Positions 20,852 to 29,179 of a stretch of DNA of 64,000 nt are shown here, one piece after another. A program made the translations under genes and the position numbers. The notes under the pieces are model-generated. The model ran no database searches. It worked only from the letters and a program-made list of their open reading frames with translations, and had not been told where the DNA came from. This DNA is from Gaiellaceae bacterium (GTDB lineage: Bacteria; Actinomycetota; Thermoleophilia; Gaiellales; Gaiellaceae). The stretch lies in the NCBI GenBank assembly GCA_026002995.1, contig BPGK01000001.1, positions 2,046,001-2,110,000 on the forward strand. Reading direction: 5' to 3'. The first letter of the stretch is position 1; every line of letters begins with the position of its first letter.

Positions 20852-21595
20852 TCAGAAGAGGGAGAGGTACGCCTCGAGGATCGCGTCGCCCGCGAAGAGC
20901 GCGACGACCGCGCCGAAGGCGAGGAAGGGGACGAGCGGCAGCGCGAGCTTCCGGGCCGCGATCCCGTGGCGCGCGGCGAGCACTCCCGCGGGGACGAGCG
21001 CCGCGAGGAGGCCTACCATGAGCGCCACCGGCGCGGTCGCCCCGAGCATCGCCCCGAGCAACAGGGCGACCTTGACGTCGCCGTGCCCGAGCCCGCGGGG
21101 ATACGCGAGCACGGCGAGGAAGAGCGCACCACCCGCGCCGATCGCCGCGAGCGCCCACTCGAGACCGGGGTCGAGCGCCGTCCGACCGACGAGGACTGCC
21201 ACGGCGGCAGGGAGCACGATACGGTCGGGGACGATCCGCCGCTGGACGTCGATCGCCGCCAGCGCAACGAGCACCGCGCAGAAGCCGGCCGCCAGGGCCG
21301 CGTACGCCGTCGGCCCGAACACGGCGATGCACGCGACGACGAGCGCCGCAGTCAGAGCCTCGACCGCCGGGTAGAGGGCCGAGATCGGAGCGGCACAGTG
21401 CCGGCAACGCCCTCGCAGGAGGAGCCAAGAGACGATCGGGACGTTGTCGCGCCAGAGGATCCGCTCGCCGCAGCTCCCGCACGAGGAGGGCGGACGGAGG
21501 ATCGACCGCCGCTCCGGCACGCGCGCGACGACGACGTTGAGGAAGCTCCCGAGAGCGAGCGCGGGAGCGAGGACGAAGACGGCGGCGGCGCTCAC
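20852..21595 (-). CDS. pilD: Prepilin peptidase (A24 family)
   Basis: This membrane aspartic protease cleaves prepilin leaders and can N-methylate the new N terminus. The 247-residue protein has the cytoplasmic zinc site (Cys39, Cys42, Cys64, Cys67) and both catalytic aspartates: Asp116 in AAIDVQRR and Asp173 in GLGHGDVK. About seven hydrophobic segments are present. The start is GTG 21595, four bases after the pilX-like stop. It would process PilA and the minor pilins in this locus. Confidence 0.94.
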   Translation of the reverse strand: MSAAAVFVLAPALALGSFLNVVVARVPERRSILRPPSSCGSCGERILWRDNVPIVSWLLLRGRCRHCAAPISALYPAVEALTAALVVACIAVFGPTAYAALAAGFCAVLVALAAIDVQRRIVPDRIVLPAAVAVLVGRTALDPGLEWALAAIGAGGALFLAVLAYPRGLGHGDVKVALLLGAMLGATAPVALMVGLLAALVPAGVLAARHGIAARKLALPLVPFLAFGAVVALFAGDAILEAYLSLF

Positions 21596-21598
21596 GAT

Positions 21599-23029
21599 CT
21601 ACCCCGCGTAGCTGCCGTCGATCGGCTCGACGCGCGTCAGGGTCACCGTCGCCGCGGGCATGCCGAGCATGTACTCGTCGATGGGATACGGCGGCGCCTT
21701 GAGGTTCGCAGAGTTCGAGATCGTCGCGCTCCGCGTGATCAGCGGCCCCCAGATGGTCGTGTTGTTGTCGAGCTCGAGGTCGTTCACGGCGTAGATCGCG
21801 CCCTGGAAGTTGACGTGGTTGCCGATGTCGCCGGAGAGCGGGTTGCTCGACGTCTCCGAGACGAGGGAGCCGGCGACGAAGACGAGAAGGTCCTGCCGCG
21901 GATCCCACGTGTTGTCGCAGGCGGGCACACCGCAGAGGTCGGCCCTATTTCGGATCCGCACCTGGCCCGACGCGTACAGGGTCGCTCGACCGTCGTACTG
22001 GATGAGGTTGAGGTTCGTCCAGCTCAGATGCCCGTCGAAGTAGATCGTCCCCTTCACGGTCAGCGTGCCCGGCGAACCGGGCTGCCAGGAGAGCCGCGCC
22101 ACCTCGACTCCATTGACGACCTTCCGACAGTCGTATGCGGTGCTCGGCGTCAGGTTGATCTCCCCGCGACTGACGTTGAGCGTCGTGTCGTTGTCGAACC
22201 CGCCGGGGAAGCTCCCGGTCGTGCAGCCCGATCTCGGCCCGAGGTCGGCGTTCGTGTACCAGGTCGCGAGGTCGACGACTGGCTTCGAGATGGTCGGCGG
22301 GAGCGTCCCGATCGACGACGCCCACACCCGCGAGGCAGGGCCGCAGGCGACTGGCGTCCCCGCGTAGTGGCACGTCCCCGTCGCGGCGAACTCCGAGATC
22401 GGGCTCCCCGAGCTCCCGATCTGCGCGCTGTTGTTCATGTACAGGCTCCCGATGACGTGGACTGCCGGGCTCCACACCTGCGAGTTGTTCTGCATGCAGA
22501 GGTTCCCGCGGACGTAGATCGCGAGGTCGAGGGTGACGAGGTTTCCGAGCGTGATGCAGCTCGACGGCTGGTCGATGAAGAGGTAGTTCCACGGGCGCAT
22601 GTCGGGCTCCGTGGCGGTCGTGACCTGAGCCTGCGCGCTGACGGTGCGGACGACCGGAGCCGCGCTCGGCCCCGTCGGGTTCGCGACCGTGCCGACGCCG
22701 GTGAGCGTCCAGGTCGTGCCGCTCAGCGACCCTCGATACGTGACCGTGCCGCCGGAAAGGCTCACCGTCGTCTCCGGCACTGCCTCGGCGTTGTAGGGAT
22801 CGGCCGCGCTCGAGAGCGTCGCGAACGCGTAGCTGAGCCCCGCCTCGGCGAGCCCGTACGCCTTCTGGTCGGCACGCGAGCGCTCCGCCGCGCTCTGGTT
22901 CGAGGTCACGTAGACGAAGACACCCGCAGCGAGGCTCGAGAGCACGACGGTGACGCCCAGGGCGAGCGGGAGCGCGATCCCGCGCTGGTCTCGGAACTTC
23001 TCTCGAACCGCAATCACGATCAGGGGCAC
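21599..23029 (-). CDS. PilX-like large pilus-associated protein
   Basis: A 476-residue protein with an N-terminal hydrophobic helix near residues 18-40 (RGIALPLALGVTVVLSSLAA) and then a long, Ser/Thr/Asn-rich, beta-rich exported region with several Cys pairs. The helix resembles PilX/class III-like pilins, in which Glu+5 is missing. GTG 23029 is chosen because AGGAG lies five bases upstream; the frame extends to 23077. Repeated strand patterns such as GSLYMNNSAQIGSSGSPIS suggest a beta-helix-like adhesin part. Lies between pilD and the pilW-like gene, so it is probably a tip or minor component. Confidence 0.7.
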   Translation of the reverse strand: MPLIVIAVREKFRDQRGIALPLALGVTVVLSSLAAGVFVYVTSNQSAAERSRADQKAYGLAEAGLSYAFATLSSAADPYNAEAVPETTVSLSGGTVTYRGSLSGTTWTLTGVGTVANPTGPSAAPVVRTVSAQAQVTTATEPDMRPWNYLFIDQPSSCITLGNLVTLDLAIYVRGNLCMQNNSQVWSPAVHVIGSLYMNNSAQIGSSGSPISEFAATGTCHYAGTPVACGPASRVWASSIGTLPPTISKPVVDLATWYTNADLGPRSGCTTGSFPGGFDNDTTLNVSRGEINLTPSTAYDCRKVVNGVEVARLSWQPGSPGTLTVKGTIYFDGHLSWTNLNLIQYDGRATLYASGQVRIRNRADLCGVPACDNTWDPRQDLLVFVAGSLVSETSSNPLSGDIGNHVNFQGAIYAVNDLELDNNTTIWGPLITRSATISNSANLKAPPYPIDEYMLGMPAATVTLTRVEPIDGSYAG

Positions 23030-23117
23030 GCCTGCTCCTCGCTGGGAGTTCCCGGCGAAGTGAACGACCGACCCCATGAGCTCGCGTCCCCCGTCGGGGG
23101 GAGTGACCGCATCGCGC

Positions 23118-23678
23118 TCATGCCCGCGTGGAGTTGCGGAGGACGATGTCGTCCTCGAGCCGGTAGTCGGCGAGACCGCCTCCCGGTCGCGTGTTCACGG
23201 GGAGATCGACCGAGAGCACGGCCAAGCCCGTCGGCGACTGGGGCGCGAACGCGAAGACCGTCCCGCTCGTGAGGAAGTCCGCGATGCGCTTGCCCGAGGC
23301 GCTGCACGTCGCCCCGACGACGCGATAGAGGGCGAAACGCGTCCCCGAGCCCACGGTGCACCAGCTCACGGTCGTGCCGCCGAGGGCGCTCGGGCAGCGG
23401 GACCCGAGGACGATCGTGATGCTCGTCGACACGCCCGTCGGCGTCACCGAGGTCGCGCAGTGCACCTCGCGGCGGAGTTGGTCGAGCGCGAGACGGGCGT
23501 TGATCTGCGACGTGAAGCGGCGGTTCATCTCGCGCTCGGCGTTCATCGCCGCGACGAGGATCGTCGCGAGCGCGGCGATCACGAGACCGAGCATCGCGAT
23601 CACGGTGAGCATCTCGACGAGCGTGAGCCCGTGCTCGTCGCGGCGGAGGCGTCGCAGGGCGCGCCGCACGTGAGTCAT
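23118..23678 (-). CDS. Minor pilin with prepilin signature (PilW-like)
   Basis: A 186-residue protein starting at ATG 23678. A basic leader of about 17 residues precedes the cleavage site in DEHGLTLVEMLTVIAMLGLV: Gly before Leu, Glu at +5, then the hydrophobic helix. The remainder resembles PilW/GspJ-type minor pilins, with several Cys. The open frame upstream runs through the pilT-like gene and is not used. One base separates it from the pilT-like stop, so the two are coupled. Confidence 0.82.
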   Translation of the reverse strand: MTHVRRALRRLRRDEHGLTLVEMLTVIAMLGLVIAALATILVAAMNAEREMNRRFTSQINARLALDQLRREVHCATSVTPTGVSTSITIVLGSRCPSALGGTTVSWCTVGSGTRFALYRVVGATCSASGKRIADFLTSGTVFAFAPQSPTGLAVLSVDLPVNTRPGGGLADYRLEDDIVLRNSTRA

Positions 23679-23679
23679 G

Positions 23680-24864
23680 TCAGCCCCCTGCGACGCGGAG
23701 AGCGGGTAGGCCGTCGTCCGGCTTCTCCGCGGGCGGCTCCTCGCGCTCCGGCTCACCTGCCGCAGCGCGCGCGGCCCTCTCCGCCCGGTTCAGGGCGATC
23801 TCGAAGTCGTGCCGGTTCGTCGCCGCGTTCGCCGCCGTCTCGCGATCGACCTCGCCCGAGAGAACGAGCTCGATGAGGGAGGCAGAGAACGTCTGCATCT
23901 GGAAGAACTCCCCCTCGGCGATGGCGTCGGGGATCTCCTCGACCCGGCCCTCGCGGATGAGCTCGGCGATGCGCGCGTTCGTCACCATCACCTCGATCGC
24001 GGGAACCCGTCCGCCGCGTGACCGCACGAGCAGACGCTGGCTGATCACGCCGCGCAGCACGCCCGCGAGGATGGAGCGCACCTGCGCCTGCTTCTCGGGC
24101 GGGAAGAACTCGACCATGCGGCCGATCGTCTCCGCGGCGTCGAGCGTATGGAGCGTGGAGAAGACGAGGTGACCCGACTCGGCCGCCTGGAGCGCGACCT
24201 TCGCGGTCTCGGCGTCGCGGAGCTCGCCGATGAGGATGACGTCCGGATCCTGGCGGAGCACCCGCCGCAGCGCCTGCTCGAAACTCTCCGTGTCGAGCCC
24301 GATCTCGCGCTGGTTGACGATGCAGCCCTTGTCGGGGTGGAGGATCTCGATCGGGTCCTCGATCGTGACGATGTGCTGGCGGCGTGTCCGGTTGATGTGG
24401 TCGAGCATCGCCGCGAGCGTCGTCGTCTTGCCTGAGCCGGTGGCACCGGTGACGAGAACGAGCCCGCGCTGCTCCTCGGCGAGCCGACGAACGCCCGCGG
24501 GGAGGTGGAGCTCGTCAAAGCCGGCGATGACGTCGGGGATGACGCGGAACGCGAAGGACGTGGCTCCCCGCTGCCGGAAGCCGTTGACGCGGAACCGCGG
24601 CAGCCCCGGCTCCGAGAAGGCGATGTCGAGGTCGCCCGACTCTTCGAACTGACGCCTGCGGGCCGGAGCGGAGACGGTGACCTGCTCGAGGATGTCCTCG
24701 AGCTGCGCATCCCCGAGCGGAGGGTGCTCGGCGAGCGGCGAGAGAACGCCGTCGATGCGGAGCACCGGCGGCTGGCCCACCTTGAAGTGGACATCGCTCG
24801 CGCTCGAGGCGACGGCGTGGCGGAGCACGGCGAGGAGGTCCATGGACACGCGTTGCATCGGCAC
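23680..24864 (-). CDS. Second PilT-family ATPase
   Basis: A 394-residue PilT/PilU-type motor. It contains Walker A GATGSGKT, the Asp box QHIVTIEDPIEILH, Walker B DPDVILIGELRD and His box GHLVFSTLHTLDAAETIGRM. It differs from the first PilT in Walker A and has a longer, charged C-terminal tail rich in Glu and Pro. GTG 24864 is used since it yields the same beginning as the first PilT; ATGs at 24858 and 24843 are alternatives. The apparent extension to 25014 is antisense to the tRNA-Tyr gene and is not real. A PilU-like auxiliary retraction motor is likely. Confidence 0.88.
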   Translation of the reverse strand: MPMQRVSMDLLAVLRHAVASSASDVHFKVGQPPVLRIDGVLSPLAEHPPLGDAQLEDILEQVTVSAPARRRQFEESGDLDIAFSEPGLPRFRVNGFRQRGATSFAFRVIPDVIAGFDELHLPAGVRRLAEEQRGLVLVTGATGSGKTTTLAAMLDHINRTRRQHIVTIEDPIEILHPDKGCIVNQREIGLDTESFEQALRRVLRQDPDVILIGELRDAETAKVALQAAESGHLVFSTLHTLDAAETIGRMVEFFPPEKQAQVRSILAGVLRGVISQRLLVRSRGGRVPAIEVMVTNARIAELIREGRVEEIPDAIAEGEFFQMQTFSASLIELVLSGEVDRETAANAATNRHDFEIALNRAERAARAAAGEPEREEPPAEKPDDGLPALRVAGG

Positions 24865-24915
24865 GCGCGCACGCTCGCTTGAGACCGGTCGGGTCGGCCG
24901 GGACGCGCGACGGGC

Positions 24916-24921
24916 TACAAT
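24916..24921 (+). promoter_or_regulatory. -10 box for tRNA-Tyr
   Basis: TACAAT lies 11 bases before the mature tRNA 5' end, a good -10 match at a plausible distance. No matching -35 box is visible at 16-18 bp. Confidence 0.45.
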
Positions 24922-24931
24922 TCCGCGTCTC

Positions 24932-25013
24932 GCAGGGATTCCCGAGTGGCCAAAGGGGGCGGGCTGTAAACCCGCTGGCTCAGCCTTCGGAGGTTCGAAT
25001 CCTCCTCCCTGCA
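24932..25013 (+). tRNA. tRNA-Tyr (GTA)
   Basis: An 82-nt class II tRNA. Acceptor stem GCAGGGA pairs with TCCCTGC, the anticodon loop is CTGTAAA with anticodon GTA, there is a long variable arm, and the T arm is GGAGG-TTCGAAT-CCTCC. CCA is not encoded. The long variable arm is normal for bacterial tRNA-Tyr. The antisense strand gives the well-known spurious peptide GGFEPPK. Confidence 0.95.
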
Positions 25014-25103
25014 TCGCGAAGTCCTAGCGAGGACGCCGGAGCGATACCTCTCCCTCGTTCGAGCGATTGCGGAGGGGGTACGTCCTCACGCACCCTTCCT
25101 GTG

Positions 25104-26408
25104 ATGGAGCGCTTCGCGCACACGTTTGGAGTGGTCCACGCTCGTCCGGAGCAGGGGCACGCGTCCCAAGAGCCCCGGACTGGCACGAGCGTTGCGATCG
25201 GGTTCCCCCTCGCAGCGCTCGCTGCCCTGTGTGCGTGGCTTACCCTCGGACCTCAACAGCCGCTCCTCCCCGCGCTCGGCCCGGTCGCAGCGCTCGTCCT
25301 CGCCTGCGCGGTGTACGCGCTCTTCCCCCTCGTCCGCTCGCAGCGGTCGTTCATGACCTTCGAGCGTCCGCTCCTCGTCCTCGTCGGACTCGTGGGAGGA
25401 CCGGTCGCCGGCGCCCTCGGGGGCATCGCGATCGGGCTCGGGGACGTCGAGGCGGTCTGGCGGCGGCGGAGCACGTACGCCGGCCTGGGCATGCTCGAGG
25501 GCATCGCAGCCGGCTTCGTGGGCGCCGCGTGGCGTGCGGGAGCGATCTCGCTCGTCGAGGCCGTCGCGCTCGCGAGCGCCCTCGCTCTCGCGATCGGACT
25601 CGGCGGGTTCACGATCGTCGGCTGGGTGCGCCGCTGTCTCACGCGGCAGGTTCTCGGCCGCGCGCTCACCCTCGACGCGGGCGAGCTCCTCGTCTCAACG
25701 CCGCTCGTCTACCTCCTCGCGAGCTCCTTCTCCTCCGCTCCCGTGGTCACGGTGCTCGCCGCCATCTCCTGGCTCGTACTCGTCGGCGCTGGCATGTCAG
25801 CGCTTGCGCGTCAGGAGCGCCGCATCGAGGAGATCCGGCGCGACCAGCTCCGCGACCTGCTCACCGGCGCTCTCAACCGCCTCGGTTTCGAGGAGGCGGT
25901 CGCCGCCGCGCACGCACGCGTGCTGCGGGGAGAGCTGCCCGCAGCGGTGCTCGTGATCGACCTCGACTCCTTCCGACGCTTCAACGAAGAGCATGGCCAC
26001 CTCGGCGGCGACGAAGCGCTCCGGCACGTGACCCGGCGAATCGTCGGCGCCCTCCGCCCCGAGGACGCCGTCGCCCGCTGGGCGGGGGACGAGCTCTGTG
26101 TACTCTCGCCGCGCGCCGGCACGCTCGAGGTGGTCGAGCGGCTCGCGGAGCGCGTCCGGGCCGCAGTAGCCGGCGAGCCGCTCTCGATCGAGGGCCAGAC
26201 GTGCCCCGTCACCATCTCCGTCGGAGGGACGCTCCTTACGGAAGAGACGAGCCCCGACGAGGCCTTCGACCGCGCCGACGAGGCCCTCTACCTCGCGAAG
26301 CGCCGCCGCAACGCGGTGAAGATCCTCCCCCCGCGCAGGCGGGCGCCGAAGGAGGCGGGAGAGGGGCTCGTGCCCGTACCACCGCGGGCGACGCTCGACG
26401 GGGCCTGA
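25104..26408 (+). CDS. Membrane GGDEF-domain protein, variant active site
   Basis: A 434-residue protein with an N-terminal region of about six to seven membrane segments (residues 30-230) and a C-terminal GGDEF domain. The domain includes LLTGALNRLGFEEA, LVIDLDSFRRFNEEHGHLGG and RWAGDELCVLSP. The signature is A-G-D-E-L at about residue 325 instead of G-G-D-E-F. First-position Ala is tolerated in some active diguanylate cyclases, but Leu at the last position makes activity uncertain. ATG 25104 follows an in-frame GTG at 25101, and neither has a close ribosome binding site. Adjacent to the pilus locus, so control of pili by c-di-GMP is possible. Confidence 0.85.
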   Translation: MERFAHTFGVVHARPEQGHASQEPRTGTSVAIGFPLAALAALCAWLTLGPQQPLLPALGPVAALVLACAVYALFPLVRSQRSFMTFERPLLVLVGLVGGPVAGALGGIAIGLGDVEAVWRRRSTYAGLGMLEGIAAGFVGAAWRAGAISLVEAVALASALALAIGLGGFTIVGWVRRCLTRQVLGRALTLDAGELLVSTPLVYLLASSFSSAPVVTVLAAISWLVLVGAGMSALARQERRIEEIRRDQLRDLLTGALNRLGFEEAVAAAHARVLRGELPAAVLVIDLDSFRRFNEEHGHLGGDEALRHVTRRIVGALRPEDAVARWAGDELCVLSPRAGTLEVVERLAERVRAAVAGEPLSIEGQTCPVTISVGGTLLTEETSPDEAFDRADEALYLAKRRRNAVKILPPRRRAPKEAGEGLVPVPPRATLDGA

Positions 26409-26410
26409 GC

Positions 26411-26517
26411 GGGGTCAGGTCTTCCACGTTCCACCCGTACGGCCCGCGGCAGAGACGCTGGAGCACCGAGGCGCCCCGAAGCACACGCAGGAGCTGGAAC
26501 GAGGAAGACCTGACCCC
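26411..26517. repeat. Dispersed palindrome, copy B (arms separated by 60 bp)
   Basis: The left arm 26411-26434 (starting GGGGTCAGGTC and containing GTTCCAC) and right arm 26495-26517 are complementary over 23 bp with one mismatch. The central 60 bp is unlike the other copies, as if DNA had entered the palindrome or the centre had been lost elsewhere. It sits directly after the GGDEF gene stop. Confidence 0.75.
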
Positions 26518-26662
26518 CTCGTTCGAGGCGCCCCTACGCCACGCCAGGGAACGTGATCGCCATCCAGCCGACTAGACTGCACGCCATGGCCAGGGCGGGA
26601 CGGTACACGGAAGGCGGCGCAAGCCCCCGCCTGTACGCCGCACTCCGTCGGATCTGGCGTAC

Positions 26663-26735
26663 GCCCTCTTAGCTCAGTCGGTAGAGCACCTCCATGGTAA
26701 GGAGGGGGTCGCCGGTTCGAGTCCGGCAGAGGGCT
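26663..26735 (+). tRNA. tRNA-Thr (GGT)
   Basis: Complete cloverleaf of 73 nt: acceptor GCCCTCT with AGAGGGC, D arm with AGCTCAGTCGG, anticodon stem-loop CCTCC-ATGGTAA-GGAGG (anticodon GGT), and T arm GCCGG-TTCGAGT-CCGGC. CCA is not encoded. The 145 bp between copy B of the palindrome and this tRNA holds no gene that I can see. Confidence 0.95.
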
Positions 26736-26860
26736 TCCCCCACACACAGACCATCTCGCCGCTCCGCCGATCCGGGTCGCGACCGATCCGAATCCGTCTT
26801 TTCCCCCGATGCGACGGCGAGTCGGCGCTGCCAGCATGGCCTGTGGAAAGGAGGGGAGCC

Positions 26861-27280
26861 ATGCAGAGCATCGTCAAGTGGACGCCCTTCTGGGACCTCG
26901 ACGTGATGGAGCGCCGCATGCGGCGGATGCTCGAGGACTTCGGGGTCGCGCCCGCTCCGCTTCCGGCCGCCGACATGTACGAGACCGACAAGGAGCTCGT
27001 CGTCGAGCTCGACGTCCCAGGCTTCGAGGAGAAGGACCTCGAGCTCGCGGTCTCGGATCACACGCTCACCGTGAAGGGCGAGCGGAAGCAGGAGGCAGAG
27101 GAGAAGGAGAAGACCTTCTACCTGCACGAGCGGCTCGAGAAGCACTTCGAGCGGAAGTTCACGCTGCCGCCCGAGGCTGACGTCGAGCACGTGGAGGCGA
27201 AGTTCCGGGCCGGCGTCCTCGAGGTGCACGTGCCGAAGATCGAGCAGGCGACGCCGCGAAAGATCCCGATCACGGCGTAA
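26861..27280 (+). CDS. Small heat shock protein, Hsp20/alpha-crystallin family
   Basis: An ATP-independent chaperone that binds unfolding proteins. The 139-residue protein starts at ATG 26861, preceded by AAGGAGG. The alpha-crystallin domain spans about residues 38-130, with ELVVELDVPGFEEKDLEL, TLTVKGERKQE and the conserved AKFRAGVLEVHVPK. The C-terminal KIPITA provides the I-x-I/V tail motif. An in-frame GTG at 26843 overlaps the ribosome binding site and is rejected. A strong stem-loop follows. Confidence 0.95.
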   Translation: MQSIVKWTPFWDLDVMERRMRRMLEDFGVAPAPLPAADMYETDKELVVELDVPGFEEKDLELAVSDHTLTVKGERKQEAEEKEKTFYLHERLEKHFERKFTLPPEADVEHVEAKFRAGVLEVHVPKIEQATPRKIPITA

Positions 27281-27304
27281 CCCGCTCGGCGGCACGCTCG
27301 CGAG

Positions 27305-27335
27305 GCGAGCGCCCACCCGTCCGGTGGGCGCTCGC
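27305..27335. terminator. Bidirectional terminator between Hsp20 and a convergent gene
   Basis: A perfect 13-bp stem (GCGAGCGCCCACC and its complement) with a 5-base loop lies between the convergent hsp20 gene and a small minus-strand gene. Long and symmetrical, so it probably serves both transcripts. Confidence 0.75.
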
Positions 27336-27351
27336 CCATCGGGGCGCGGGT

Positions 27352-27573
27352 CTACTTCGACTCGGACTCCCTTTCGGCGAGCGCGACGCCGGCGCGCTCG
27401 AGCTGCTCGGCGATGCGGAGGTGGTCGAGCTCCAGAACGCGCGCGATGGAGTGGGCGAGTGCGTGGATGGTCACGCCCCGCTCGGTCCGGAACGCGAGCG
27501 TGAGCTCCTCGCTGAGCGCCTCACGGAGCTCCTGCTCGCTCAGGCCGATCTGCATCTCTCTCGTGCTGGACAT
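27352..27573 (-). CDS. Small protein of unknown function
   Basis: A 73-residue predicted helical protein, charged, with SEQELREALSEELTLAFRTE and VTIHALAHSIARVLELDHLR. The ATG at 27573 has GGAGGAG upstream. It overlaps the 3' end of the preceding hydrolase gene by 53 bp in another frame, so it depends on that transcript. No family recognised; Hsp20 is convergent on the other side. Confidence 0.65.
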   Translation of the reverse strand: MSSTREMQIGLSEQELREALSEELTLAFRTERGVTIHALAHSIARVLELDHLRIAEQLERAGVALAERESESK

Positions 27574-28261
27574 GGGTCTCCTCCCGGTCGAGAGCCTCGG
27601 GTGCTCGCCACTCGTCGAAGACGGAGGTGAACCAAGACGCCGCGAGCGAGGCGACGCGCTGGAGCGCGCCCGGCTCCTCGAAGAGGTGCGTGGCGCCGGG
27701 GACGACGACGAGCTCGTGCCGGCAGCTCAAGAGGCGGGAAGCCTCGCGGTTGAGCTCGAGCACGAGCGGATCCGCGCCTCCGACAATGAGGAGCGTGGGG
27801 GCTCGCACCTTGGCGAGCCATGCGGCGGCGAGGTCCGGACGTCCGCCGCGCGAGACAACCGCCGCGATCTCCTCTCCGAGCTCGGCCGCCGCGACGAGCG
27901 CCGCGGCGGCGCCCGTGCTCGCGCCGAAGTACCCGATCGGCCGGGCTGCCGCGTCCGGTTGCGATGAAAGCCAACGAGTCGCATCGACGAGCCGACGAGC
28001 CAGCAGCTCCACGTCGAAGACGTTGCGCCGGTCAAGCTCCTCCCCGGGCGTCAAGAGGTCGAAGAGGAGCGTCGCGATGCGCGCACGGTTCAGCTCCTCG
28101 GCAACGCGCACGTTGCGCGGGCTCCGACGGCCGGAGCCGCTCCCGTGGGCGAAGACCACCCAGCCGAGGGGGCGAGCGGGGACGGTGAGATCCGCGGGCA
28201 GCCGTACGACGCCGCTCCGAACCTCGGCCGTGCGTCGGACCACTCCGGCGAGCTCACCCAT
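27521..28261 (-). CDS. Alpha/beta hydrolase (dienelactone hydrolase-like)
   Basis: A 246-residue hydrolase. The N-terminal strand LGWVVFAHGSGSGRRSPRNV carries an oxyanion HGSGSG motif, the nucleophile elbow is GYFGASTG with the Ser, and the acid and His are near APTLLIVGGADPLVLE and VPGATHLFEEPGAL. Such proteins are often annotated as dienelactone hydrolase family and accompany phosphoribosyltransferase or stress genes. ATG 28261 is chosen; ATG 28276 is also in frame. The substrate is unknown. Confidence 0.8.
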   Translation of the reverse strand: MGELAGVVRRTAEVRSGVVRLPADLTVPARPLGWVVFAHGSGSGRRSPRNVRVAEELNRARIATLLFDLLTPGEELDRRNVFDVELLARRLVDATRWLSSQPDAAARPIGYFGASTGAAAALVAAAELGEEIAAVVSRGGRPDLAAAWLAKVRAPTLLIVGGADPLVLELNREASRLLSCRHELVVVPGATHLFEEPGALQRVASLAASWFTSVFDEWRAPEALDREETHVQHERDADRPERAGAP

Positions 28262-28419
28262 ACCGCGAGGATCCATGCTCGCAGGCGCTGCGGCATCGGG
28301 CTTTCTCCCGATCGTCCCTCGGCATGTCCGCACTCCGCACCCAGCGGGTCGATGGGGGAGCCTCCTCGGAGTCACGAGTGCACCGGAGCGGACTTGGCCC
28401 CTGTTGCAGGGGCGTCAGG

Positions 28420-28850
28420 TCACGCAACGAGCGGATTCGACCACCGCACGCCCGGAAAGCGAGAGTAGTCCGCGTCGGCCGAGCAGAGCTCGGCGCCGTG
28501 CTCGAGCGCGAGTGCGGCGAGGTGCGCGTCCGTCGTCAAGTTGCCGGCGGTGCCGAGTGGCTCGAGCAGCTGGCGGAGCAGAACGGCGTGTCGGGGCCGG
28601 GATGGAGCACAGTGGCGCAGAGCACAGCGAGCCATGCATCCACGATGTCGAGCGCCTCCTCGACGCGGAGCGGAGACCGAAAGACCCGAGGGTTCGTCAC
28701 CAGGCGGACGAAAGCGAGCAGCACGAGCCACGAGAAGCCGAACGCCTCGGTGGCAGAGAGGCGCTCCTCCAGCCACTCCTTGGCCCGCTCGTGCAGCGCA
28801 GACGAGGCGTCGTACGCGTAGAGCAACAGGTTGACGTCCGACAGCTTCAC
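28420..28850 (-). pseudogene. vapC: VapC-like PIN toxin, single-base frameshift
   Basis: The N-terminal half (from GTG 28850, MKLSDVNLLLYAYDASSALH with catalytic Asp5) and the C-terminal half (RHAVLLRQLLEPLGTAGNLT with the later acidic residues, ending 28420) are in different frames. The switch lies at the C-run in GGCCCCGACAC, near 28580-28595. One extra C would restore a normal PIN protein of about 143 residues. So this is either a decayed toxin or a one-base error in a C homopolymer. It overlaps the antitoxin by four bases (GTGA). A programmed -1 shift is unlikely but not excluded. Confidence 0.8.
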
Positions 28851-29092
28851 TTGCGCAGCTCGAGCTTGCGAACCGTCTCGTCGTCCTCGAGACGCGCTGC
28901 GAGCTCGAGCGCCTGGTCGAGGTCGATGCCGGGCCGGAGGTCGAGCACCCGTGCCTCGACTCGAAACGGCACTCGCTGCCCCTCGTCGAGACCGCGCCTC
29001 AGAACCATGTTCACCGTCTGCTTGAGCGACAGCCCACGCTCACGCGCCAGCGCGCGCAGCCTGTCCGCGACGTCCGCATCGAGCGTCATCAT
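28847..29092 (-). CDS. vapB: VapB-like antitoxin
   Basis: An 81-residue protein with an N-terminal helix-rich ribbon-helix-helix-like part, MMTLDADVADRLRALARERG and LSLKQTVNMVLRRGL. The C-terminal tail is acidic and would bind the toxin. The ATG at 29092 has GGGAG at five bases. The stop overlaps the vapC start by four bases, the standard toxin-antitoxin layout. If vapC is truly broken, this gene may persist as an orphan antitoxin. Confidence 0.82.
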   Translation of the reverse strand: MMTLDADVADRLRALARERGLSLKQTVNMVLRRGLDEGQRVPFRVEARVLDLRPGIDLDQALELAARLEDDETVRKLELRK

Positions 29093-29179
29093 GTCGACTC
29101 CCTGTGCTCCTGCGCGGCCCTGGGGCCGAGGCGGCCGGTGGCGGAGGAGATGCGACCGGCCACACGAAGGAGTCGTTCC

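Noticed and set aside
24865-25014. N-terminal extension of the second PilT-like ATPase
   Set aside because: It is the antisense of tRNA-Tyr, giving the well-known spurious GGFEPPK peptide.
28380-28430. Further copy of the GGGGTCAGGTC palindrome near the vapC stop
   Set aside because: GGGGCGTCAGGTCACGCAACG shows partial similarity only and no pairing arm, so it may be chance or a decayed copy.
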